Of a stretch of 64,000 nt of DNA, positions 32,065-41,005 are shown piece after piece. A model generated the notes under the pieces. That model searched no databases, was not told the origin of the DNA, and saw nothing but the letters and a program-made list of their open reading frames with translations. The stretch's first letter is position 1. Each line of letters begins with the position of its first letter. Source of the DNA: Actinoplanes octamycinicus (GTDB taxonomy: Bacteria; Actinomycetota; Actinomycetes; Mycobacteriales; Micromonosporaceae). The stretch covers positions 3,081,501-3,145,500 of the forward strand of contig NZ_JACHNB010000001.1 of NCBI RefSeq assembly GCF_014205225.1, read 5' to 3'. The translations under genes and the position numbers were made by a program.

Positions 32065-32105
32065 TCAACCAATAAACAAATCGATCACGTTTCCCGGAGG
32101 TAACC

Positions 32106-33290
32106 GTGTCGGTGCAGGCCACACGTGATGACAAGTTCTCGTTCGGTCTCTGGACCGTCGGCTGGCAGGCGCGCGACCCGTTCGGTGACGCCACTCGCCC
32201 GGCCATCGACCCGGTCGAGACCGTGCACAAGCTCGCCGAGATCGGGGCGTACGGCGTCACCTTCCACGACGACGACCTGGTCCCGTTCGGCGCCGACGCG
32301 CAGACCCGCGACGGCATCATCGCCGGGTTCAAGAAGGCGCTGGACGAGACCGGCCTGATCGTCCCGATGGTGACCACCAATCTGTTCACCCACCCGGTGT
32401 TCAAGGACGGCGGCTTCACCAGCAACGACCGCAACGTGCGGCGCTACGCGCTGCGCAAGGTGCTGCGCCAGATGGACCTCGGCGCCGAGCTGGGCGCCAA
32501 GACCCTGGTGCTGTGGGGCGGCCGGGAGGGCGCGGAGTACGACTCGGCCAAGGACGTGCAGGCCGCGCTGGACCGCTACCGCGAGGCGCTGAACCTGCTC
32601 GCGCAGTACTCGGAGGACCGCGGCTACGGCTTCCGCTTCGCCATCGAGCCGAAGCCGAACGAGCCCCGCGGCGACATCCTGCTCCCGACCGCCGGTCACG
32701 CCATCGCGTTCACCCAGGAGCTGGAGCGCCCGGAGCTGTTCGGGATCAACCCGGAGGTCGGCCACGAGCAGATGTCGAACCTCAACTTCACCCAGGGCAT
32801 CGCCCAGGCCCTGTGGCACAAGAAGCTGTTCCACATCGACCTGAACGGCCAGCACGGCCCGAAGTACGACCAGGACCTGGTCTTCGGCCACGGCGACCTG
32901 CTCAACGCGTTCTCCCTGGTGGACCTGCTGGAGAACGGGCCGGACGGCGGCCGGGCCTACGACGGCCCGCGGCACTTCGACTACAAGCCGTCGCGCACCG
33001 AGGACCTGGACGGCGTCTGGGAGTCGGCCAAGGCCAACATCAAGATGTACCTGCTGCTCAAGGAGCGGGCCAAGGCGTTCCGGGCCGACCCCGAGGTGCA
33101 GGCCGCGCTGGCCGCGTCCAAGGTCGCCGAGCTGTCCACGCCGACCCTGAACGCCGGCGAGAGCTACGCCGACCTGCTGGCCGACCGCAGCGCCTTCGAG
33201 GACTTCGACGCGGACGCCGCCGGCGCCCAGGGCTACGGCTTCGTCAAGCTGAACCAGCTCGCCATCGAGCACCTGCTCGGGGCCCGGTAA
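32106..33290 (+). CDS. xylA: Xylose isomerase
   Basis: 394-residue class I-type actinobacterial D-xylose isomerase, converting xylose to xylulose (and glucose to fructose in vitro) with two divalent metals. H54 and D57 in [12 protein letters not shown] are the catalytic dyad; metal-site motifs [13 protein letters not shown] and PEVGHEQM are present. GTG 32106 follows CGGAGGTAACC. First gene of the xylAB operon; xylB begins 2 bp after its stop. The length equals that of the Streptomyces enzymes. Confidence 0.97.
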   Translation: MSVQATRDDKFSFGLWTVGWQARDPFGDATRPAIDPVETVHKLAEIGAYGVTFHDDDLVPFGADAQTRDGIIAGFKKALDETGLIVPMVTTNLFTHPVFKDGGFTSNDRNVRRYALRKVLRQMDLGAELGAKTLVLWGGREGAEYDSAKDVQAALDRYREALNLLAQYSEDRGYGFRFAIEPKPNEPRGDILLPTAGHAIAFTQELERPELFGINPEVGHEQMSNLNFTQGIAQALWHKKLFHIDLNGQHGPKYDQDLVFGHGDLLNAFSLVDLLENGPDGGRAYDGPRHFDYKPSRTEDLDGVWESAKANIKMYLLLKERAKAFRADPEVQAALAASKVAELSTPTLNAGESYADLLADRSAFEDFDADAAGAQGYGFVKLNQLAIEHLLGAR

Positions 33291-33292
33291 TC

Positions 33293-34693
33293 ATGGCGCT
33301 CGTCGCCGGGATCGACAGTTCGACCCAGTCCTGCAAGGTCGTCATCCGGGACGCCGAGACCGGGAAACTGGTCCGGCAGGGCCGGGCCACCCATCCGGAC
33401 GGCACCGAGGTGCACCCGGACGCCTGGTGGGCGGCCCTGCGGGAGGCGATCGCCGAGGCCGGTGGCCTGGACGACGTGGCCGCCGTCTCGGTGGCCGGCC
33501 AGCAGCACGGCATGGTCGTGCTGGACGAGAACGGTGACGTGGTCCGCCCGGCGCTGCTGTGGAACGACACCCGCAGCGCCGGCGCGGCCGCCGACCTGAT
33601 CGACGAGCTCGGCGGGGCGGACAAGTGGGCGGACGCGGTCGGCATCGTGCCGGTCGCCAGCTTCACCCTGACCAAGCTGCGCTGGCTGGCCCGCACCGAG
33701 CCGGCGAACGCCGCCCGGGTGGCGGCGGTCTGCCTGCCGCACGACTGGCTGACCTGGAAGCTCTCCGGGTCCACCAGCCTCGCCGACCTGCGGACCGACC
33801 GCAGCGACGCCAGCGGCACCCTCTACTGGTCGGCCAAGACCGGCGAGTACCGGCACGACCTGCTGGAGCTCGGGTTCGGCCGGGACCTGATCGTGCCGGA
33901 GGTGCTGGGCCCGACCGGGATCGCCGGGCACCTGCCGAACGGCGCGCCGATCGGTCCCGGGGCCGGGGACAACGCGGCGGCCGCGCTCGGCGCCGGCGCG
34001 CTGCCCGGCGACGTGATCGTCTCGATCGGCACGTCCGGCACGGTCTTCGTGTCGTCCGACGCCGCGCCGGTCGACCCGAGCGGCACGGTGGCCGGCTTCG
34101 CCGACACCACCGGGCGGTTCCTGCCGATCGTGGTCACCCTGAACGCCGCCCGGGTCCTGGACGCGGCCGCCAAGCTGCTCGGCGTCTCGCACGACGAGCT
34201 GTCCCGGCTCGCGCTCAGCGCGCCGGCCGGGGCCGACGGCCTGGTCCTGGTGCCCTATCTGGAGGGTGAGCGGACCCCGAACCGGCCGGACGCCACCGGC
34301 GCGATCCACGGGCTCACCCTGACGACGTCCGATCCGGCGCATCTGGCCCGGGCCGCGGTCGAGGGGATGCTCTGCGCCCTGGCCGACGGCCTGGACGCGC
34401 TGGTCGGGCAGGGCGCCCGGGCCAACCGGATCGTGCTGGTCGGCGGCGGCGCGCGGAGCGAGGCGGTGCGCCGGATCGCCCCCGCCTTGTTCGGCAAGCC
34501 GGTGCTGGTCCCGCCGCCCGGCGAGTACGTCGCCGACGGCGCGGCCCGGCAGGCCGCCTGGGTGCTGGCCGGCGGCGACACCCCACCGGCCTGGTCCGCG
34601 GAGACCCCCGAGGTCTACGAGGACGACCCGGTCCCGCTGATCCGCGAGCAGTACGCGGCCGCCCAGCACGCGGTGCTGGACCGGACCCGCTGA
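33293..34693 (+). CDS. xylB: Xylulokinase
   Basis: 466-residue FGGY-family kinase phosphorylating D-xylulose to xylulose 5-phosphate for the pentose phosphate pathway. N-terminal phosphate loop [12 protein letters not shown], substrate motif [12 protein letters not shown], catalytic Asp region [15 protein letters not shown], and C-terminal adenosine motif [18 protein letters not shown] 33293 is 2 bp after the xylA stop, so translation is coupled. The operon ends in the hairpin at 34716-34752. Confidence 0.96.
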   Translation: MALVAGIDSSTQSCKVVIRDAETGKLVRQGRATHPDGTEVHPDAWWAALREAIAEAGGLDDVAAVSVAGQQHGMVVLDENGDVVRPALLWNDTRSAGAAADLIDELGGADKWADAVGIVPVASFTLTKLRWLARTEPANAARVAAVCLPHDWLTWKLSGSTSLADLRTDRSDASGTLYWSAKTGEYRHDLLELGFGRDLIVPEVLGPTGIAGHLPNGAPIGPGAGDNAAAALGAGALPGDVIVSIGTSGTVFVSSDAAPVDPSGTVAGFADTTGRFLPIVVTLNAARVLDAAAKLLGVSHDELSRLALSAPAGADGLVLVPYLEGERTPNRPDATGAIHGLTLTTSDPAHLARAAVEGMLCALADGLDALVGQGARANRIVLVGGGARSEAVRRIAPALFGKPVLVPPPGEYVADGAARQAAWVLAGGDTPPAWSAETPEVYEDDPVPLIREQYAAAQHAVLDRTR

Positions 34694-34715
34694 TCGGTCC
34701 CGCTTCCGGCTGGGT

Positions 34716-34752
34716 CTCATGGGTGTCTCCGGCCGCCCGAGACACCCATGAG
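34716..34752 (+). terminator. xylAB terminator hairpin
   Basis: Perfect 14-bp stem CTCATGGGTGTCTC (34716-34729) with GAGACACCCATGAG (34739-34752), 9-nt loop, 20 nt after the xylB stop. Confidence 0.85.
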
Positions 34753-34820
34753 CACCAGTCGGAGCCTTCGCGAAGTCGGCCCCGGGACCGGGCGAGCAGT
34801 CCCGGGGCTAACCTCTACCC

Positions 34821-36281
34821 GTGATGGGCAGGGGCGGCACCGCGCACCGCGGCTACAGCGTCGTGGTCTTCGTGATCCTGGCGTCCCTGGACAACGTGGC
34901 GATCGGCATCGTGCCGCCGCTCTACGGCAGCATCGCCGCCGACTTCGGGGTGAGCGAGGGGCACATCGCGCTGGCCACCACGATCATGTTCCTGATCAGC
35001 GCGGTGGCCGCGATCGGCTGGGCCTACGCCGGCGACCGCACCGACCGCAAACCGGTGCTGATCATCGGCACGCTGATCTGGGTGGCCGGCACCGCCTGGT
35101 CCGGGCTGGCCGGCGGCTACCCGTCGTTCCTGCTCGCCCAGGCGATCGCCGCGGTCGGGCTGGGCGCGGTCGCCTCGGTCAGCTTCTCGGTGGTCAGTGA
35201 CCTGATCTCGCCGCGCCGCCGGGGCCTGGTGATGAGCTTCTGGGGGCTGTCCCAGGGCGTCGGCACGCTGGCCGGCACGCTGGTCGGCGGCATCCTCGGG
35301 CACACCGGCTGGCGGCAGCCGTTCCTGGTCACCGCGGCGGCCGGGCTGGTCGCCACGGTGCTCTACCTGTTCACCTACAACGTGCCGCGCGGCGAGAGCC
35401 AGCCGGAGCTGGCCGGGGTCGAGTACGACGAGCGGATCCACCACGACCACCTGCCGATCATCCTGGGCCGGCGCACCAACGTCTGGCTGATCCTGCAGGG
35501 CGGCACCGCGCAGATCGCGTTCGGCTCGCTGGTCTGGCTGCCGGTGCTGTTCCGCGCCCGCGCCGAGGACCAGGGCTACTCGACCGGGACCGCGGTGCTG
35601 GTCGGCAGCGCGTTCGCGACGATCTTCCAGCTCGGGGCGGCGCTGTCGATCCTCGGCGGGCTGGCCGGGGACCGTCTGCAACGGCGTACGCCAAGGGGCC
35701 GGGCCTTGGTCGCAGCGGTCGGGGTGCTGGCCGCGGTCCCGTTCTACGTGGTGTTGTTCTTCGTCCCGATGACGATCACCGTGCCGGACGGCGCGAGCAC
35801 CGGGGCGGTGATCCGCGGCGTGCTGGAGAACGTGGTGACCGAGCCGACCGTCGCCGCCTGCCTGGCCATCGCGGTCTTCGCGCTGATGCTCACCTCGGCG
35901 AACTCGCCGAACTGGTTCGCCATGATCGCCGACGTGAACCCGCCCGAGCACCGCGGCACCGTCTACAGCCTGGGCAACCTGGTCAACGGGGTGGGCCGGG
36001 CCGGTGGCAACGCGCTGGTCGGCGTCGCCTTCCAGCGGCTCTCCGGCGCCTTCCCGCCGCCGCTGAACTACGCGGTCGGGCTGGCCGCCTTCCAGGTCTT
36101 CTTCCTCCCCACCGGGATCATGTACTGGCTGGCCAGCAGGACGGTGGCCGGCGACATGGCCGCCACGCACGCCGCCCTGCTGACCAAGGCCTCAGGGCAC
36201 GGCCCAGACCGTGACGTCGGTGGGCACCCGGCCGTCGTCGAGGGGCTCGCTGCTCAGCAGGACCCGGACGCCGTCCGGTAG
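34821..36281 (+). CDS. Major facilitator superfamily transporter
   Basis: 486-residue MFS permease with about 12 helices; the conserved loop motif between TM2 and TM3 reads AYAGDRTDRKPVLI and the TM4-5 region LISPRRRGLVMSFWGLSQGV. The subfamily resembles spinster/hexuronate-type MFS proteins, but the substrate is not assigned. GTG 34821 and ATG 34824 are adjacent starts. Its last 90 bp overlap the 3' end of the convergent GH13 glucosidase gene, and the final 30 residues encoded there are hydrophilic and low complexity. It may import sugars for the neighbouring glucosidase (inference). Confidence 0.85.
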   Translation: MMGRGGTAHRGYSVVVFVILASLDNVAIGIVPPLYGSIAADFGVSEGHIALATTIMFLISAVAAIGWAYAGDRTDRKPVLIIGTLIWVAGTAWSGLAGGYPSFLLAQAIAAVGLGAVASVSFSVVSDLISPRRRGLVMSFWGLSQGVGTLAGTLVGGILGHTGWRQPFLVTAAAGLVATVLYLFTYNVPRGESQPELAGVEYDERIHHDHLPIILGRRTNVWLILQGGTAQIAFGSLVWLPVLFRARAEDQGYSTGTAVLVGSAFATIFQLGAALSILGGLAGDRLQRRTPRGRALVAAVGVLAAVPFYVVLFFVPMTITVPDGASTGAVIRGVLENVVTEPTVAACLAIAVFALMLTSANSPNWFAMIADVNPPEHRGTVYSLGNLVNGVGRAGGNALVGVAFQRLSGAFPPPLNYAVGLAAFQVFFLPTGIMYWLASRTVAGDMAATHAALLTKASGHGPDRDVGGHPAVVEGLAAQQDPDAVR

Positions 36282-37793
36282 GGCCACCGGCTCCGGACCG
36301 AAGTTGGTCAGCACCAGCAGGTCGCCGTTGCGGAACGCCAGCACGCTCTCCGCCGAGCCGGTCCAGGCCAGCGAACCGGCGCCGAGCCCGCGCTCCCGGC
36401 GCAGGCGCAGCGCCGACCGGTACAGCTCGTACGTCGAGCCGGGCACGTCCACCTGCCGGTCCAGCGCGTACTCCGCCCAGACCGCCGGCTGCGGCAGCCA
36501 GCTGTGGTCGCCCGGCCCGAACCCGTAGGACGGCGCGTCGGCCTCCCACGGGATCGGCACCCGGCAGCCGTCCCGGCCGCGCTCAGCGTGCCCGGACCGC
36601 TCCCAGGCCGGATCCTGGCGGACCTCGTCGGCCAGCGTGGTGTGCTCCGGCAGCCCCAGCTCCTCACCCTGGTAGAGGTAGGCCGAGCCGGGCAGCCCGA
36701 GCATCAGCAGGCTGGCCGCCCGGGCCCGGCGCAGGCCCAGCCCGGTGTCCGGCTGCGGGTCGCCGATCCCGATCCCCGGTTTGCGTTTCTCGGTGACCGG
36801 GAAGCCGAGCCGGGACGCGTGCCGCACCACGTCGTGGTTGGACAGCACCCAGGTGGTGGTCGCGCCGACCGCACCGGTGGCGGCCAGCGAGGAGTCGATC
36901 ACCTCGCGCAGCTCGGCCGGCGTCCAGGGTGCCTCCAGGTAGGGGAAGTTGAACGCCTGGTGCATCTCGTCCGGCCGGACGTAGCGGGCCAGCCGTTCCT
37001 CCGGCTGCACCCAGGCCTCGGCGACCAGGATCCGCGGCGGCGAGTAGCCGTCCAGCACGGAGCGCCACTGCCGGTAGATCTCGTGCACCCCCTCCTGGTC
37101 CCACATCGGCGGCGGGGTGCCGGCCGGCTCCAGCCCGCCGAGCACCACCGACGGCTGCGTCCAGTCGGTCAGCTCGGCGTCCTTGACCAGGCCGTGCGCC
37201 ACGTCGACGCGGAAGCCGTCGACCCCGCGGTCCAGCCAGAACCGCAGGATGTCGAGGAACTCGGCGCGCACCTCCGGGTGGTCCCAGTTCAGGTCCGGCT
37301 GCGAGACGTCGAACAGGTGCAGGTACCACTGGCCGTCCTCGACCTGCTGCCAGGCCGGCCCGCCGAACACGCTCTGCCAGGAGTTCGGCGGCTCGTCGCG
37401 GAAGATGTAGCGGTCCCGCTCCGGGCTGCCGGGCGGCGCGGCGAGCGCGGCCCGGAACCAGGCGTGCTCGCTGGAGGTGTGGTTCGGCACCAGGTCGACG
37501 ATGACCTTCAGGCCCAGGTCGTGCGCCTCGGTGATCAGCTTGTCGGCGTCGCCGAGGGTGCCGAACCGCGGATCCACGTCCCGGTAGTCGGCGACGTCGT
37601 ACCCGGCGTCGTGCTGCGGGCTGACATAGAACGGGGAGAGCCAGACGGCGTCGATGCCGAGCTCGCGGAGACGGGGCAGGCGGGCGGTGATGCCGGGCAG
37701 GTCGCCCATGCCGTCGCCGTTCCCGTCGGCGAACGAGCGTGGGTAGATCTGGTAGATGACAGCGTCGCGCCACCAGGCGTCAGTGGAGGGCAT
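36192..37793 (-). CDS. GH13 alpha-glucosidase / oligo-1,6-glucosidase
   Basis: 533-residue cytoplasmic glycoside hydrolase of family 13. Conserved regions: AVIYQIYPRSFADGNGDGMG, DLVPNHTS, GFRVDVAHG (nucleophile D197), LVAEAW (acid/base E259) and LSNHD (D321). There is no signal peptide, so it cleaves imported malto- or isomalto-oligosaccharides or trehalose-like substrates. ATG 37793 is taken as the start because the conserved N-terminus STDAWWRDAVIYQ begins there; longer frames upstream lack similarity. It overlaps the convergent MFS gene by 90 bp. Confidence 0.92.
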   Translation of the reverse strand: MPSTDAWWRDAVIYQIYPRSFADGNGDGMGDLPGITARLPRLRELGIDAVWLSPFYVSPQHDAGYDVADYRDVDPRFGTLGDADKLITEAHDLGLKVIVDLVPNHTSSEHAWFRAALAAPPGSPERDRYIFRDEPPNSWQSVFGGPAWQQVEDGQWYLHLFDVSQPDLNWDHPEVRAEFLDILRFWLDRGVDGFRVDVAHGLVKDAELTDWTQPSVVLGGLEPAGTPPPMWDQEGVHEIYRQWRSVLDGYSPPRILVAEAWVQPEERLARYVRPDEMHQAFNFPYLEAPWTPAELREVIDSSLAATGAVGATTTWVLSNHDVVRHASRLGFPVTEKRKPGIGIGDPQPDTGLGLRRARAASLLMLGLPGSAYLYQGEELGLPEHTTLADEVRQDPAWERSGHAERGRDGCRVPIPWEADAPSYGFGPGDHSWLPQPAVWAEYALDRQVDVPGSTYELYRSALRLRRERGLGAGSLAWTGSAESVLAFRNGDLLVLTNFGPEPVALPDGVRVLLSSEPLDDGRVPTDVTVWAVP

Positions 37794-37819
37794 GCCGCCA
37801 GCGTAGGTGCCTTTCCCGG

Positions 37820-38539
37820 TCAGTCGTCGAGGATGGCCGCGAAACGCTCCTCGGCCAGGTCCAGCTGGTCGAGGATGTGCTCCTTGGCCTGGGTGGAGAG
37901 CGGCGTGTCCGGCCGGCCGATCAGCTCCCGCAGCTTCGGCACCAGCGGGCGGTACTTGGTCGCCGACCGGTGCGCCTTGTCCAGCGTGGTGTGAATCACG
38001 CCGACGCCGTTGTCGGTGAAGTCGGAGATCTTGATGACCCGGGCCCACGGATCCCGGTCCAGGCTCTCCGCGACGTGCTCCCGGTACTGCTCGTGCCGGT
38101 CCCGGTGCGGGTCGTAGGCCGGATTGGTCACCGACCGGACCAGATCGGCGACCCGCGGGTTGAACCGGTGGGCGAGCACGGCCAGGGCCGCTTCGGTGGC
38201 CTTTTCGTACGAGGTGTCCGGCGCGACCCCGGCCAGCTCGGCCGGATGGTCCTCCACCGCGTCGTGCAGCAGCGCCGCGACCAGCACGTCCACGTCCCGG
38301 ACCTGGTAGTAGCGGATGATCCGGATGGCCACCCGGAGCAGATGGTTCAGGTACGGCTCGCGGACCCGCCGGTCGGCCGCGTGCAGGGCGGCTGCCAGGT
38401 CCAGCGCCTCGATCAGCCGGGCCCGCTCCGCCTCGGGGAACGACTCCAGCTCCAGCGTGAAGCGTTGCCGCAGGCCGGCCTCGCCGTACACCTCGGTGAT
38501 CGCGTGCAGCGGCATCGACAGCAGCATCCGTGGCGCCAT
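37820..38539 (-). CDS. HD-domain phosphohydrolase, SpoT-like
   Basis: 239 residues with an HD domain like that of (p)ppGpp hydrolases: YLNHLLRVA (His), LLHDAVEDHP (HD pair followed by ED) and VIKISDFTDNGVGV (late Asp). No synthetase, TGS or ACT domain is present, so it would be a stand-alone hydrolase comparable in outline to small alarmone hydrolases, but with a different N-terminus. The actual substrate could be another nucleotide. It is followed on the same strand by the GH13 gene (26-bp gap), so the two may be cotranscribed. Confidence 0.75.
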   Translation of the reverse strand: MAPRMLLSMPLHAITEVYGEAGLRQRFTLELESFPEAERARLIEALDLAAALHAADRRVREPYLNHLLRVAIRIIRYYQVRDVDVLVAALLHDAVEDHPAELAGVAPDTSYEKATEAALAVLAHRFNPRVADLVRSVTNPAYDPHRDRHEQYREHVAESLDRDPWARVIKISDFTDNGVGVIHTTLDKAHRSATKYRPLVPKLRELIGRPDTPLSTQAKEHILDQLDLAEERFAAILDD

Positions 38540-38581
38540 GCGGATCAGATATACCCGATCATCGGCGGCGGCGGGGATCGA

Positions 38582-39634
38582 TCACGTGCCGGATGTGGCC
38601 GGACCCGCCACCGGACCACCGGGTTCGGCGACCGGAGCGACCGGTGCGGCCGGGGGTGTCGGCGCCATCCGCTGCGGCACCGGAGCGCCCGCCACGGTCG
38701 GGTCGAAGGTCGGCGGGCGGGGCGCCGGGCGCGGCGACGGTGACGGCGACGGTCGGGCCGCGCCGGCCGCCCGGCCGGCCGCCACCGCGCGGGCCGCGGG
38801 GGACAGCCGGAGCCCGCCGATCGACGGCTGGCGCAGCGTCCACGGCTGCGGCGCCTCGGCGTGCACGCCGCGTTTCGGGACGCCGGCGCCGTCGGTGAAC
38901 TCCTCCTCGGTCATCGCCTGCAGGGCGCTCAGCGCCACCCCGACGATGATGATCGCGGTCAGCACGGTGATCGGCACGATCATGGTGAGCGGCCGGATCC
39001 CGGTGGCGCTCGGCACGATCGACGGGTCCATCTCCACCGACATCGCGGCCATCCCGGTGTAGTGCATGCCGCAGACCGCGACCGCCATCACCGCGGCGGC
39101 GCCGGCCACCCGGCGCACCCCGCGCACCGAGACGGTGAACCACAGCGCGATCGTGCAGGCGGCCAGCGCGATCACCGCGGACGCGGCGACCAGCAGCGGG
39201 TCGTAGTGCACCCGGGCGGACAGCCGCATGCCCTCCATCCCGGTGTAGTGCATGGCCAGCACCCCGCCGCCGGTCAGCATCCCGGCCGCGACCGTCTTGA
39301 CCTGGCTGCGCTCGCCGTGCCCGACGACCAGCAGCCCGATCCCCACGGTGGCCACCGAGAAGGCCAGGCTGAGCAGGGTGACCGGCAGGTCGTAGCGGAC
39401 CGGGCTGTCCGGCACGTCGAAGCCGAGCATCGCGGAGAAGTGCATCAGCCAGATGCCGCCGCCGCCGATCGCGAACGCCGCGATCACCAGCCACCGGTTG
39501 CGCCGGCTGCGGTTGTGCGCGTCCCGGGCGCGTTCCGTGCAGAGCAACCCGAGGAACGAGCCGAGGTACGCCATCAGCGTCGCGGCTATCGGGTTGAAGG
39601 CGCCGTAGGTGAAGTGGTGAACATGTGCAGCCAC
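38582..39634 (-). CDS. MHYT-domain integral membrane sensor (second copy)
   Basis: 350 residues from GTG 39634, chosen for GCGAGGTAA upstream and the N-terminus AAHVHHFTYGAFNPI, which parallels the 2409-3278 protein. Seven helices carry MHFSAM, MHYTGM and MHYTGM motifs. The C-terminal 110 residues are Pro/Ala-rich and presumably cytoplasmic, with no GGDEF, EAL or kinase domain. It is encoded just upstream of the HD-domain gene on the same strand (42-bp gap), so it may be the first gene of an MHYT-HD-GH13 transcript. Confidence 0.88.
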   Translation of the reverse strand: MAAHVHHFTYGAFNPIAATLMAYLGSFLGLLCTERARDAHNRSRRNRWLVIAAFAIGGGGIWLMHFSAMLGFDVPDSPVRYDLPVTLLSLAFSVATVGIGLLVVGHGERSQVKTVAAGMLTGGGVLAMHYTGMEGMRLSARVHYDPLLVAASAVIALAACTIALWFTVSVRGVRRVAGAAAVMAVAVCGMHYTGMAAMSVEMDPSIVPSATGIRPLTMIVPITVLTAIIIVGVALSALQAMTEEEFTDGAGVPKRGVHAEAPQPWTLRQPSIGGLRLSPAARAVAAGRAAGAARPSPSPSPRPAPRPPTFDPTVAGAPVPQRMAPTPPAAPVAPVAEPGGPVAGPATSGT

Positions 39635-39751
39635 TGATTTACCTCGCGAAACTCGGCGATCGTCCGCGGGGATTGAGTCAGATTTCAGCTGTTGTTCATC
39701 GCACTTCGTGTGCGTCGGCGCACCAAAGAGAACGGCCGCCGAAACGTAGGC

Positions 39752-39780
39752 GGGACCGCTCGCCACAGGCGAGCGGTCCC
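39752..39780 (-). terminator. Hairpin terminator after the GPGG protein gene
   Basis: Perfect 13-bp stem GGGACCGCTCGCC (39752-39764) with GGCGAGCGGTCCC (39768-39780) and a 3-nt loop, 36 nt past the stop codon of the 47-residue gene. Confidence 0.85.
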
Positions 39781-39816
39781 GGAGCCGGTACCGATGGGAG
39801 GATGCGGGGATACCGA

Positions 39817-39960
39817 TCAGGTGAAGATGCTGACGCCGCCCGGCCCGACCAGCAGGCCCACGATGATCAGCACAACGCCCCAGAGGATCTGCCGCCGGAA
39901 CAGCGCGAGGATGCCGGCGACCACGAGGATTACGGCGAGAATCCAGAGCAGTAGGTCCAT
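39817..39960 (-). CDS. GPGG-motif small membrane protein
   Basis: 47 residues: MDLLLWILAVILVVAGILAL, then FRRQILWGVVLIIVGLLVGP and GGVSIFT. Two short membrane helices flank a basic FRRQ turn, and the C-terminus carries the GPGG-x-SIF motif that defines a family of tiny actinobacterial membrane proteins. GGAGCGGC lies just before ATG 39960. It has its own terminator at 39752-39780. The function is unknown; the length and motif are a good match to the family as I recall it. Confidence 0.85.
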   Translation of the reverse strand: MDLLLWILAVILVVAGILALFRRQILWGVVLIIVGLLVGPGGVSIFT

Positions 39961-40006
39961 GCCGCTCCGATACCCGATGTCCGGAATTCGAAAACCTGCC
40001 CCCGGA

Positions 40007-40759
40007 TCAGCTGGTCACAAGTTCCTCGTGCCGGGCGTCCACAGTGTCGCTGAGCAGCTGATACACGTTGTACGCCTGCTTGATCACCGGGTGCGCGACG
40101 TTGCGGACCGGCACCCCGCCCGGGGTCCGGCCGCGCTCCGCGCCGTGGTGCGCGTGCCCGTGCAGGGCCAGCGCGGTGGGCGCGTCGTCGATCGCCTGGC
40201 CGAGCTGGTAGCAGCCGAGGAAGGCGTAGATCTCCAGCGGCTCGCCGGCCAGCGTCTCCGGCACCGGGGCGTAGTGGGTCAGCGCGACCAGGGCGTCGCA
40301 CTCGACCGAGCGCAGCGCCTCGCGCAGGGCGTCGGCGTACCGCTCGGCGGTGCCGACGAAGTCCTTCATCTCCCGCTCGCCGAAGTTGCTCGCGCAGGCG
40401 CCCTTGAAACCGCCGCCGAACCCCTTGGTGCCGGCCACCCCGAGCCGCTGCCCGCGGATCTCCAGCACGGTGGCGTCGCCCTCCAGCACGGTGATCCCGG
40501 CGTCGGTCAGCACCCGGGTGACATCGTCCTGCCGGTCGCTCTGATGGTCGTGGTTGCCGAGCACCACCACGACCGGCACGGCCAGCCCGCCGAACTCGGA
40601 GACGAAGCACTTGGCCTCGTCCACCGTGCCGTGCCGGGTCAGGTCCCCGGCGACCAGCAGCGCGTCGGCCCGGTCCGGCAGTTCCTCCAGAGCCGGTCGG
40701 TACCGGCCCACCACATCCTTGTCCACATGGACGTCGCCCACGGCGGCGATCCGGATCAT
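40007..40759 (-). CDS. Metallophosphoesterase
   Basis: 250 residues of the calcineurin-like phosphoesterase superfamily. The metal-binding motifs are in order: GDVHVD, GDLTRHG, GNHDHQ, THYAPVPE and LHGHAHHG. Likely a cytoplasmic phosphodiesterase or phosphatase; the substrate is unknown. ATG 40759 overlaps the stop of the BON-domain gene (40756-40759, ATGA), the last step of a three-gene operon with the nucleotidyltransferase and the BON protein. Confidence 0.88.
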   Translation of the reverse strand: MIRIAAVGDVHVDKDVVGRYRPALEELPDRADALLVAGDLTRHGTVDEAKCFVSEFGGLAVPVVVVLGNHDHQSDRQDDVTRVLTDAGITVLEGDATVLEIRGQRLGVAGTKGFGGGFKGACASNFGEREMKDFVGTAERYADALREALRSVECDALVALTHYAPVPETLAGEPLEIYAFLGCYQLGQAIDDAPTALALHGHAHHGAERGRTPGGVPVRNVAHPVIKQAYNVYQLLSDTVDARHEELVTS

Positions 40760-41004
40760 GAAATCTCCTCCACCTCGGCCGGTGCCTGGGTCCGGGTGAT
40801 GCCGATGTCGCAGGCGATCTCCAGGTCCGGATAGCGCGCGGTGATCTGCCGGCAGATCTCCTCCCGCCGCTGCGCGCTCTCCACCTCACCGCCCAGCACC
40901 AGCACGTTCTCCCGCTGGTGCACGGTCACACCCTGCTCGGCGATCCGGTCGTGCTCGGTCAGCAGCCGCTGGATCTCGGCCTCCAGGTCGATCTGTTTGG
41001 TCAT
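40756..41004 (-). CDS. Small BON-domain-like protein
   Basis: 82 residues. VTVHQRENVLVLGGEVESAQ then RREEICRQITARYPDLEIAC fit one BON module, a small alpha/beta domain that binds phospholipid or partner proteins. No signal peptide, so it is cytoplasmic here, unlike OsmY. Overlaps the phosphoesterase start by 4 nt and begins 1 bp after the nucleotidyltransferase stop, indicating a coordinated unit. Confidence 0.75.
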   Translation of the reverse strand: MTKQIDLEAEIQRLLTEHDRIAEQGVTVHQRENVLVLGGEVESAQRREEICRQITARYPDLEIACDIGITRTQAPAEVEEIS

Positions 41005-41005
41005 C

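Noticed and set aside
40719..40727. Isolated TTGTCCACA inside the metallophosphoesterase gene
   Set aside because: A single 9-mer lying in coding sequence without the palindrome or partner box; expected by chance about once in a window of this size.
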